From: Bacteroidota bacterium
GTDB lineage: Bacteria; Bacteroidota; Bacteroidia; AKYH767-A; OLB10
Length of the DNA: 40,089 nt
Direction of reading: 5' to 3'
NCBI GenBank assembly: GCA_963169675.1
Contig: CAUJFJ010000215.1
Location: 1-40,089 of the forward strand
Shown here: piece by piece, positions 33,009 to 40,089 of the stretch
Layout of the letters: every line of letters starts with the position of its first letter
Numbering within the stretch: the stretch's first letter is position 1
The notes under the pieces: generated by a model
What the model was told of the DNA's origin: nothing
The model's database searches: none
Seen by the model: only the letters and a program-made list of their open reading frames with translations
Translations under genes and position numbers: made by a program

Positions 33009-34727
33009 TTATTGGAAGATTAATTTTTGCATCTGCCCACTTCCTGTAGTGACAAAGTAAATTCCCGGTGCAATTCCATCACGCTCAATTCTGGTAATGT
33101 TATCGGTATTGCTTTCGAAAGTAGCAGATGAATAATTTCTGATCAACTTTCCGTTTACATCAAGAATCTGCATGTCACCAACAGCTGTGGCATCATCAAA
33201 TTTAATGTAGAAATGATCGCTTGCGGGATTTGGAAATACTGCAAATGTTCCGAAGTTTATTTTGTGAATGTTTACCGCACGGATATCTGAATAAGTAAAT
33301 GCGCCATCATAATCTGTTTGTTTTAAACGATAGTAGGTAATGCCTTCAAATGGTTCTTTGTCTTCCGTTTGATAGTAAAGTACACTGGTCGAATTCCCTG
33401 CTCCATCTACCATGGTAAATGGTTCAAAGTTGATTCCGTCACGTGATTTTTCTACAGTGAAAAAATCATTGTTTATTTCTGTTGCTGTTGCCCAGTTCAG
33501 ATCAACAATGTTTTTATCGTTTAAAGATGCATCAAAAACCAAAAGTTCAATTGGTAATGGACCATTGCTGCCCGCTAATGTCCAGAATGGATTGTAAGCA
33601 CTTACATTATTTATGATAACGGTATTGGTGGTTGCATTTACAATTCCAGCTGGAACAGGATTCCAGGTGCTGCCATCACTCGATTGTGCTTTCAATAGGA
33701 TTTCAACTATTGAATTTGTGCTTCCACCGGTTGCATCCCATTCATTATCACGATAAGATAATGCCAGGTCACTTACAGGAGGTGTTGTGTAAGATGAAGC
33801 ATCCATCACCCACCATCTGTCGAGTACATTTGCCGCATTTTCTGAACCGGAAAGCGACATCAAAGAACTTAAACCGGTTGGTAATGGACGGTTGTTTGGT
33901 GCTGCAATAACTGATGTAGGATAAGTGGCGACAGTCAGATTTCCACTCGCATTATTTCCGGCAGTAGTAATGTTAAAGGATACCGGCAAATAGGAAGAAG
34001 CCAAAGCATTTCCAAATGGGAAAATGTAATTCCCGGTTCCTGTTCCTATCATCCATTTTACCTGACCATATCCTGTTACAGGATCAGTTTCTGAAACTAT
34101 AAATCCTGTGGTGCGATTGACTGCAGTTGGAGATGGATTTTTTACGGTAAGTAGTTGTGAATTTAAAATTATATGTTGAGTCGATAAGGATAGTACCCCG
34201 GATGGTGAGGCATAATTCCCTCCAACACTGATGTCTTGTTGCAAAATTTTTGCTCCGGTTCCTGCTATGGTCAAATCATTGAATCCGGTCGATGATGAAC
34301 CCGCTATATTTTGAGATCCACCGTTTAATACAACCGTTCCGGTGCTAAGTCCGAAAAGTGAACCGCCTGAATTGTTGGTCAGATCACCCGAGATTTCAAT
34401 GGTTCCATCATTATCTAAGGAACTTCCAGCATTGCTTAATAAAGCGCCTTTGACGGTAATAACCGAACTATTGGTAATAGTCGCATTGTTAACGGTTACA
34501 GTTTGTGCAAAAGCATTGATAATCAGTAATGCATTGATAATGATTAAGATAACTGATAATTTGATGTAGAATGAAGTCCGTGATTTTGCTTTTTCGGCTT
34601 CATAATAGATGGTTTTACCAAGCTTATCCAAATTTTTGGTTTTAGCTTTTGTTTTGGTAATTGCCTGATTATCAGCGGTAATGTACTCGCTTTGGGAGAT
34701 GGTTGAAGTGTTTAGATAGGTTGACAT
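33009..34727 (-). CDS. T9SS type A sorting domain protein with long N-terminal region before its signal segment
   Basis: The start is placed at ATG 34727 (572 aa) because a -7 element lies 27 nt upstream; the frame is open to 34826, which would add 33 residues. Even so, ~52 mostly hydrophilic residues rich in T, K and A precede the hydrophobic signal segment (~53-75, ...INAFAQ), which is unusual. Residues ~80-200 are a filamentous, beta-helix-like region rich in N, S, G and T (SGDLTNNSGGSL). A beta-sandwich region follows, then the LPIELLVFDA...TYYRLKQTD linker and a T9SS domain (FAVFPNPASDHFYI, APGIYFVTT). No enzyme motif is visible. It is probably a surface protein. A strong terminator follows. 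Confidence 0.82.
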   Translation of the reverse strand: MSTYLNTSTISQSEYITADNQAITKTKAKTKNLDKLGKTIYYEAEKAKSRTSFYIKLSVILIIINALLIINAFAQTVTVNNATITNSSVITVKGALLSNAGSSLDNDGTIEISGDLTNNSGGSLFGLSTGTVVLNGGSQNIAGSSSTGFNDLTIAGTGAKILQQDISVGGNYASPSGVLSLSTQHIILNSQLLTVKNPSPTAVNRTTGFIVSETDPVTGYGQVKWMIGTGTGNYIFPFGNALASSYLPVSFNITTAGNNASGNLTVATYPTSVIAAPNNRPLPTGLSSLMSLSGSENAANVLDRWWVMDASSYTTPPVSDLALSYRDNEWDATGGSTNSIVEILLKAQSSDGSTWNPVPAGIVNATTNTVIINNVSAYNPFWTLAGSNGPLPIELLVFDASLNDKNIVDLNWATATEINNDFFTVEKSRDGINFEPFTMVDGAGNSTSVLYYQTEDKEPFEGITYYRLKQTDYDGAFTYSDIRAVNIHKINFGTFAVFPNPASDHFYIKFDDATAVGDMQILDVNGKLIRNYSSATFESNTDNITRIERDGIAPGIYFVTTGSGQMQKLIFQ

Positions 34728-34754
34728 GACCAGTATTGAATTAATTAACTGGGT

Positions 34755-34762
34755 CAAAAGTA
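34755..34762 (-). promoter_or_regulatory. -7 element of the T9SS protein gene at 33009-34727
   Basis: The minus strand reads TACTTTTG, an exact TAnnTTTG match. It lies between the in-frame ATGs at 34826 and 34727, and supports the shorter product. No -33 TTTG at the usual spacing was found. Confidence 0.5.
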
Positions 34763-34869
34763 TATCAGCCATCTGGTAGCCATCCCTGTAACTTATTGAA
34801 TGGTGGTTATCTTGAGTAAGATGCATTTTTAGTTAGTTTTAGAAGTTTGAATCAATCCACAGAAGAGGA

Positions 34870-37215
34870 TTATTCTTCATAAGTGATTAAAACAGTGACG
34901 GGTTGGCCGTATAACGCGGAGGTGTTGGAAGGCGAATTGTGAAGACTAACTGCAGTTGGAGTTAAAAAATATTGATATTCTACTCCGGGAGTGTGTGTAT
35001 AATTTGGCGGATAAAAATTTCCACTGCCATTCGCTACAAAAACACTTACCTGTAATATTTTTGAACTCATTAATCCATGAATAAAATTTGTGGTTCCATT
35101 TCCAAATGCAGTTAGAGTGGAGGTCATTTTTTTCATTCTAATTTTTGGTGCATCATTGCCCAATTTAGTATAACCAAACACATCGAGTTCAGCAGTTGGG
35201 GCATTGGTTCCAATACCAACTTTTACCGCATTTATGCCAGTACCTCCAAGAACCAGACTATTGCTCACAGTTGTTGCTGCACTATTCCCAATTGCGATGG
35301 CATTAGTGAGATTCGTTCCTACATGAGAATTAAAACCAATAGCAATATTTTTTGTACCTGTGGTGTTTGCATTTCCAGAAGAAGCACCAATGAAAATATT
35401 TTCATTTCCTGATACATTATTATACCCGGCATTTCGTCCAAGAAAAACATTGTTGATTCCTATCGTTGTTAAATATCCTGCAAGGCCACCAATAAAGGTA
35501 TTATTAACTCCTGTTGTGTTTGAATAGCCCGATTCACTACCGTAAAAAGTATTATAGTTTCCCTGATTGTTGAACCCTGAAGTCCAGCCGAAAAATGTAG
35601 AGTAGTTTCCTATGGATGAATTAAAACCAGCACCTTCTCCAACTATGGTATTATTTATACCAGATGTATTGGAGAATCCTGCATTACGACCCACGAAAGT
35701 ATTTTGGTTTCCAGTTGTATTCAACCGTCCTGCAGAACGACCCACAAAAACATTGTTTGCGCCAGCAGTATTAGTTAATCCTGCAGCAGCACCAACCATA
35801 GTGTTTTGAGCACCTGCAATATTGTTTGATCCTGCAGATGCTCCAACAAATGTATTCAGGTCGCCGGTTGTGTTATCCTCTCCGGCAATATTCCCAATAA
35901 AAGTATTGTTTGCCGCAATAGTATTTGATGCACCCGAGGCAGTTCCTAGAAACACATTGCTATTTCCTGAACTATTTGAATAACCTGAATTTGCTCCTAA
36001 GAAAACATTGTTACTTCCAGTTGTATTGGTAAAACCAGCCTGACTCCCGGTAAATACATTTGAATTTCCTTGATTATTATAACCTGCAATCCATCCCGAC
36101 AAAGTATTGAAACTACCAGCCGTGGCATTGAAGCCCGAACCCTCACCAATCATAGTATTGTTGTTTCCCGTGGTATTTGCTACACCGGCATTTCTTCCTA
36201 TAAAAGTATTTAATGTACCTGTTGTATTGTTCTTTCCTGAGGCATGTCCCAGAAAAGTATTATTGGCGCCTGTAGTATTTGATAACCCAGATATTGTTCC
36301 AACAAATGTGTTGGTATTTCCTGTTGTATTTGCAGAGCCCGAGGAGCTTCCCATAAATACATTTTCATACCCTGATGTAATTGCATTTCCTGCATAGGCT
36401 CCGAATATGGAATTAGATGATCCGGTGAAATTCGGAGTGAAACCGCTGGCACCTGCATAAACTCCATATATGGAATTATTGCTTCCTGTGGTGAGTCCAA
36501 ATCCGGCACTGGTTCCTGTTATGGTATTATAACTACCGTTTGTGTTGTTTATACCTGCCCACGCTCCCACAAAAGTATTTATGGAGCCTGTGCTATTACT
36601 GTATCCCGATTTATGTCCAAGCATGGTATTCCAGTTACCAATAGTGCTGTTACTTCCTGCCAGATAGCCACTCAGCAAATTAAACTGACCAGTTGTATTT
36701 TGATAACCTGCAGAATCTCCGATGAAAACATTCTCTTTACCGGTTGAATTTTCACCTGCAACCATACCTAAATAGAGGTTGTGATTGATGTGATCAATAC
36801 GACCGGCATCGGTATTGTTAACTTTAAAATTTAAGGGAACATTATCAGTTGTGCCAATAAAATTTACGCCATCTACAGTGCCCGCATTTCCGGTTGTATT
36901 CCATCCCTTTGAATCACCTAATATTTTTCTCCATATCGTTCCATCATAAAACCAAAACTCGCCTAAAGTCGAATCAAAAACCAGCAAACCTGTTGCAGGA
37001 GTTGCGATGGCTGTTCTTTGTGCTGTGGTCATCCGCGGTACCAGTAATCCCTGAGATGTTGAGGTCAGGTCAAGCAATGCACTGGCATCGGGAGTTGGAT
37101 TGTTAATACCTACGTTTTGCCCGAATGATGCCACCGATAATAGTAGCAGCAACCAAAGGCACACGATAAAAATTAAGTTTGCGAATTTGTTACTTTCTTT
37201 AAGCATTTGATACAT
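34870..37215 (-). CDS. Large secreted protein with ~30 YadA-head-like 17-residue repeats
   Basis: The start is placed at ATG 37215 (781 aa) because a consensus-like promoter covers the earlier in-frame ATG at 37254; ATG 37206 is also possible. A signal segment (~12-32, ...VASFGQ) leads into the conserved Bacteroidota opening NVGINNPTPDASALLDL and a short domain ending in WFYDGTIWRKIL. About 30 repeats of the form NTTGxxNTFIGxxAGxx follow (~146-652), like the left-handed roll of YadA heads. The C-terminal ~130 residues have VGIGTNAPTAELDVFG and a terminal beta domain. There is no T9SS sorting domain, no YadA membrane anchor and no S74 chaperone. It is probably a long exported, possibly trimeric, fibre; how it is attached is unclear. 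Confidence 0.85.
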   Translation of the reverse strand: MYQMLKESNKFANLIFIVCLWLLLLLSVASFGQNVGINNPTPDASALLDLTSTSQGLLVPRMTTAQRTAIATPATGLLVFDSTLGEFWFYDGTIWRKILGDSKGWNTTGNAGTVDGVNFIGTTDNVPLNFKVNNTDAGRIDHINHNLYLGMVAGENSTGKENVFIGDSAGYQNTTGQFNLLSGYLAGSNSTIGNWNTMLGHKSGYSNSTGSINTFVGAWAGINNTNGSYNTITGTSAGFGLTTGSNNSIYGVYAGASGFTPNFTGSSNSIFGAYAGNAITSGYENVFMGSSSGSANTTGNTNTFVGTISGLSNTTGANNTFLGHASGKNNTTGTLNTFIGRNAGVANTTGNNNTMIGEGSGFNATAGSFNTLSGWIAGYNNQGNSNVFTGSQAGFTNTTGSNNVFLGANSGYSNSSGNSNVFLGTASGASNTIAANNTFIGNIAGEDNTTGDLNTFVGASAGSNNIAGAQNTMVGAAAGLTNTAGANNVFVGRSAGRLNTTGNQNTFVGRNAGFSNTSGINNTIVGEGAGFNSSIGNYSTFFGWTSGFNNQGNYNTFYGSESGYSNTTGVNNTFIGGLAGYLTTIGINNVFLGRNAGYNNVSGNENIFIGASSGNANTTGTKNIAIGFNSHVGTNLTNAIAIGNSAATTVSNSLVLGGTGINAVKVGIGTNAPTAELDVFGYTKLGNDAPKIRMKKMTSTLTAFGNGTTNFIHGLMSSKILQVSVFVANGSGNFYPPNYTHTPGVEYQYFLTPTAVSLHNSPSNTSALYGQPVTVLITYEE
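35260..36780 (-). repeat. Tandem ~51-bp coding repeats (17 aa, about 30 units)
   Basis: The unit encodes T-T-G-x-x-N-T-F-I-G-x-x-A-G-x-x-N. Most copies are 17 residues, with a few of 15, 16, 18 and one of 23. A higher-order duplication is visible: units 12-15 (36025-36225) and 22-25 (35518-35718) share the same unusual sequence of variants (RNAG, GEGSGFN, GW.(A/S)G, NNQGN). They are offset by ten units (507 bp). The DNA copies have diverged, so the duplication is old. Confidence 0.8.
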
Positions 37216-37235
37216 GGCAGAATTTTTTGTTTTTG

Positions 37236-37268
37236 CAATATTACGGTCGCTCAAAGGCTGATGGCAAA
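37236..37268 (-). promoter_or_regulatory. Promoter of the YadA-head-like gene
   Basis: On the minus strand TTTG (37265-37268), 21 nt and TAATATTG (37236-37243, 7/8 match) form a promoter that leaves a leader of roughly 18 nt to the ATG at 37215. Confidence 0.5.
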
Positions 37269-37290
37269 CAATTCTTATTCTATGGATATA

Positions 37291-37430
37291 CCGTTTATCC
37301 TATGGTTTTTAAATGCCGTTTGATTGGTAGTTTAACCGTTTGATATTGTCATTTCAGGCAATAGATTGATTTCTGAAATGCCTCTGCGTTTCCAGATTTG
37401 ACCATTCGATAAATCCCCCGACCGTTTGAT
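37291..37430. promoter_or_regulatory. LytTR-like direct repeats CCGTTTGAT between divergent genes
   Basis: CCGTTTGAT occurs at 37316, 37336 and 37422; near copies are CCATTCGAT at 37402 and CCGTTTATC at 37291. The closest copies fall in two pairs, each with exactly 20 bp between starts (37316/37336 and 37402/37422). This matches the known form of LytTR regulator sites: 9-bp direct repeats with CGTT cores about two helical turns apart. One pair is nearer each divergent promoter. The neighbouring sensor kinase is of a type that often partners LytTR regulators. Confidence 0.7.
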
Positions 37431-37459
37431 AACCGGAGGCTTTTGGCAATTAGCACCAT

Positions 37460-37490
37460 TATGAAAATCAATAGGAATCACTTAAATTTG
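37460..37490 (+). promoter_or_regulatory. Promoter of the propeller sensor kinase gene
   Basis: TAAATTTG (37483-37490) matches the -7 element exactly, and TATG (37460-37463), 19 nt earlier, is a 3/4 match to the -33. The start codon is 17 nt after the -7 element. Confidence 0.55.
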
Positions 37491-37507
37491 GGCATTCCCG
37501 ACCCGGT

Positions 37508-40089
37508 ATGAAAATTCACTTGAAATTCTCTCTCTTTTGCTTTCTGGTACTTTTTACAACCATATTTTCAATGGTGTTTTCCACTTGCGCTGTTAAAGCA
37601 CAGCCCGGACAGTTTCGTTTCAGTCATCTTACCAATGAAAATGGTTTAATTCACAATACGGTTTATGATATCCTTCAGGATAAATATGGCTTTATATGGT
37701 TTGCTACAAAAAATGGTGTAGGCAAATATGATGGCTATACAACCAAGAGTTATAAACCAACAGATTATGCAACACGTGATGTGGTTGATTTAGTTCATTG
37801 CCTGGAAACAGATGATGATGGCAATATTATTTTCGGAACAGGTTTCGGAATTTATTTTCTCGATATCAACAAAGATTCCATTGTGAAGGCTGTAAACTTC
37901 ATGAATGTTAATCCTGATGATATTTATATTAATAATGCTTTTGCATTATGCAGTGATAAGAACATTGTCTGGGTAGGAACCGGAAATGGCTTAATGAGAT
38001 ATGACAAAAATACTCATAAGGTCAGGTATTTTAACAGCGAAAATTTAGTTCCGGGCTGGACGACTAAAAGAGCCTGGATAAAAAGTCTGATACTCGACAA
38101 AAACGGTATGTTATTTATTTCTACTCAAAAAGGAATTGTTAAGATGAACACGTCTGATTTTTCTACAGTTGTTTACAATGCAAAACAATCAGGTGAATAT
38201 TTTGTGGACAACGATTATTTTTCTTCAATGGCTTTTGATTCAGAAGGAAGATTATGGGCAGGTACGCTTCGGAAAGGAGTTTTTTGCTTTGACTTCAAAT
38301 CGAAAAAAAATCATAACATCAATTTTACGGGACTCAATGATTCGACAGAAGAGTTCAATGAGGTGAAACGTTTGATTGCTGATTCCAAAGGGTATATCTG
38401 GGCCGGCACACAGTACACCGGTCTGGTGCGTATAAATCAAGAGGACTTCTCCTTACAAAAAATACGTTCCAATATTTTACTGCCTAATGGTTTGTCGAGT
38501 GACCTGATAAGCGGTTTGTTAGAAGATAGAAATGGAATTCTATGGGTTGGAACCTATAACAATGGAGTTGATCGCACCAACATCAGAGGTTCCCAATTTA
38601 TGCATGTACCTTTTTCTTCAAATGACAGCCTTTGCTTTAGTATCAAAGCTGTAGAATGTTTTACTGAACAGAATTCCGAATTTGTTTGGGTTGGTACCAT
38701 GAAAGGGCTTTTTCGATATAACAGAATTACGCATAGCTGCAGTTCTCTCGAAGAAGTTACTTATGGTAAAGTAAAACTCCCACATCAATCCATTGTTGGT
38801 TTGATGTTCGATAAAGACAGTATGTTGTGGATTGGTACCAGGTCTGATGTTCTGGTTCGGGTTAATCTCAAAACAGCAGCAAGTAAGTTTTATATTCCTG
38901 ATACAACTATTGCTGAACTGAAAGGAATTAATGATTGCCGAAGCATGAGCAGGAGTGATGATGGTCAATTATTTTTTTCATTTGATAATAAATTGATGAG
39001 CTATAATTATGATGCTGATTCACTTGAGCTGGTAGTAGATAAGGATAATTATGTTGGAGAGTTAAGCAGAATGAGTCGGCTATCAAACATCATTCCCGGT
39101 AAACTACTGGTGTATAGTGATTACTTTGGTACTTTCTCCTGGGATCTGGAGAAAAACACAATTACTCAATTGCATTCTCCTGATGATACAAAAGATAAAC
39201 TATCGGAACAGGTAAATATTAAGCCTCTCCGAAACGGTGGATTTCTGCTTGTAGATTATAATGGTTTATACGAGCTTGATCAGCAAATGAATTTTAAAAA
39301 GCATTACACAACAGCTGATGGCTTAAGCGACAATAAGATCTGCAACATTGAAACCGATACTAAGAACAGAGGCTGGATGTCGACTTATAATGGCATTTCT
39401 GTTTTTAATCCTTCCACTAAAAGTTTCCGAAATTACTTTGTTCAGGATGGTTTAGCAGTAAATGAATTCCGTGAGTCGAAGTCGATGCAAACAGCAGATG
39501 GAACCATATTTTTCGGAACTCACAAAGGGTTTACTTATTTTAATCCTGACCACATAAATGATTCTATACAGGAAGCTTCCGTTTTTTTCACTTCTTTCAA
39601 AATCATGGGAAAGGAAGTTGCCACAGGGGTGAATTTGAATGCACCCCAGACTATCCGGGTTCCATCAGGAAGTAATTTTTTCTCCATTTCTTTTGCCAGC
39701 ATGGGATTTCATACCATCCATCCGGCTAAGTATCAATATCAGCTGGAAGGTGTCGATCACGATTGGCTATCAACGGATGGTCTTCAAAATAGTGTAAACT
39801 ATACCAATATAGATGGTGGGATGTATGTTTTTAAAGTAAAAAGTCCCGGAAACACTGCTGAAGTCAGATATCTTCAAATACAGGTTGGTTATGTTTTTTA
39901 TAAAACCTGGTGGTTCCGCGGATTGCTTATTTTGTCGATGGGCGCCTTGATTTTCTGGTTTATCAGGTTAAGGGAGAAACAAATTCTCAAAGGGGAATCG
40001 GAGAAAACTATCGATTATTTTGCCAATTCCTTTTATGGAAAAAATTCTGTTGATGAAATTCTGTGGGAGGTTTGCAGAAATTGCATTTC
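37508..40089 (+). CDS. Two-component regulator propeller sensor kinase, N-terminal 860 residues (runs off the window)
   Basis: The frame is open from ATG 37508 to the window end. A signal peptide (MKIHLKFSLFCFLVLF...AVKAQ) is followed by ~14 Reg_prop blades with IWFATKNGV, VWVGTGNGL, LWAGTLRKG, IWAGTQYTG and LWVGTYNNG motifs (~35-710). A Y_Y_Y domain (~718-783, YQYQLEGVDHDW) and a transmembrane helix (~801-820, FRGLLILSMGALIFWFI) follow. The cytoplasmic start, TIDYFANSFYGKNSVDEILWEVCRNC, resembles the linker and GAF-like domain seen in propeller kinases of the LytS type, whose kinase domain would lie beyond the window. It probably senses a carbohydrate or other ligand in the periplasm. Direct repeats of LytTR type lie upstream. 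Confidence 0.9.
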   Translation, partial: MKIHLKFSLFCFLVLFTTIFSMVFSTCAVKAQPGQFRFSHLTNENGLIHNTVYDILQDKYGFIWFATKNGVGKYDGYTTKSYKPTDYATRDVVDLVHCLETDDDGNIIFGTGFGIYFLDINKDSIVKAVNFMNVNPDDIYINNAFALCSDKNIVWVGTGNGLMRYDKNTHKVRYFNSENLVPGWTTKRAWIKSLILDKNGMLFISTQKGIVKMNTSDFSTVVYNAKQSGEYFVDNDYFSSMAFDSEGRLWAGTLRKGVFCFDFKSKKNHNINFTGLNDSTEEFNEVKRLIADSKGYIWAGTQYTGLVRINQEDFSLQKIRSNILLPNGLSSDLISGLLEDRNGILWVGTYNNGVDRTNIRGSQFMHVPFSSNDSLCFSIKAVECFTEQNSEFVWVGTMKGLFRYNRITHSCSSLEEVTYGKVKLPHQSIVGLMFDKDSMLWIGTRSDVLVRVNLKTAASKFYIPDTTIAELKGINDCRSMSRSDDGQLFFSFDNKLMSYNYDADSLELVVDKDNYVGELSRMSRLSNIIPGKLLVYSDYFGTFSWDLEKNTITQLHSPDDTKDKLSEQVNIKPLRNGGFLLVDYNGLYELDQQMNFKKHYTTADGLSDNKICNIETDTKNRGWMSTYNGISVFNPSTKSFRNYFVQDGLAVNEFRESKSMQTADGTIFFGTHKGFTYFNPDHINDSIQEASVFFTSFKIMGKEVATGVNLNAPQTIRVPSGSNFFSISFASMGFHTIHPAKYQYQLEGVDHDWLSTDGLQNSVNYTNIDGGMYVFKVKSPGNTAEVRYLQIQVGYVFYKTWWFRGLLILSMGALIFWFIRLREKQILKGESEKTIDYFANSFYGKNSVDEILWEVCRNCI

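Noticed and set aside
35612-36397. Plus-strand frames antisense to the YadA-like repeats
   Set aside because: Their Pro/Val-rich repeats are shadows of the 51-bp coding repeat on the minus strand.

Overview
The window looks like a chromosomal segment of a low-GC member of the Bacteroidota, probably a Chitinophagia, Sphingobacteriia or Flavobacteriia-type environmental bacterium. Four things point there. Six predicted secreted proteins end in type IX secretion (T9SS) type A sorting domains. Many start sites are preceded by the Bacteroidota promoter -7 element TAnnTTTG, sometimes with a -33 TTTG. There is a hallmark DUF4175 protein. There are also LytS-type propeller sensor kinases. No tRNA, rRNA, CRISPR array or complete insertion sequence was recognised. 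All family names come from reading motifs by eye; no database was searched.

Layout. Positions 1-1280 are accessory DNA: an attC-like imperfect palindrome next to a small membrane-protein cassette, then a 7-bp-periodic repeat tract with a REP-like inverted repeat. Next come a TlpA-type thioredoxin protein and an M23 peptidase with a T9SS tail (1281-4290, minus strand). From 4654 to 11393 lie a TPR sensor histidine kinase, its NarL-type response regulator and a very large SBBP beta-propeller surface protein. All three promoters carry the same palindrome centred about 41 bp before the inferred transcription start, so they look like one autoregulated regulon. A minus-strand operon (11413-13770) holds a dicarboxylate/amino-acid symporter, a DUF1801-MORN fusion and YbeY. 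A GH18 chitinase (minus) and a BNR-propeller T9SS protein (plus) follow.

From 18745 to 19807 there is a two-gene SatD/DUF3307-like unit whose upstream region has three 18-bp palindromes spaced exactly 29 bp apart. An RsbW-like ATPase and a 1119-residue DUF4175 protein form another operon. A PIN-type toxin gene, interrupted by an in-frame TAA at codon 6, overlaps its small putative antitoxin. A flavin-fold oxidoreductase and a SAM methyltransferase converge on about 390 bp of two different repeat arrays. A GT4 glycosyltransferase and two small secreted proteins come next. The right end holds a second BNR-propeller protein, a T9SS protein with an unusually long N-region, a 30-repeat YadA-head-like protein, and a divergent propeller sensor kinase cut by the window edge. 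The last two share an intergenic region with LytTR-like direct repeats.

How the genes may work together: much of the window is devoted to surface proteins (peptidase, chitinase, propellers, repeat adhesin-like protein). Two regulatory systems sit beside probable surface-protein targets: the NarL-type pair with the SBBP protein, and the propeller kinase with the YadA-like protein. The T9SS machinery and the LytTR regulator that these arrangements imply are not in the window.
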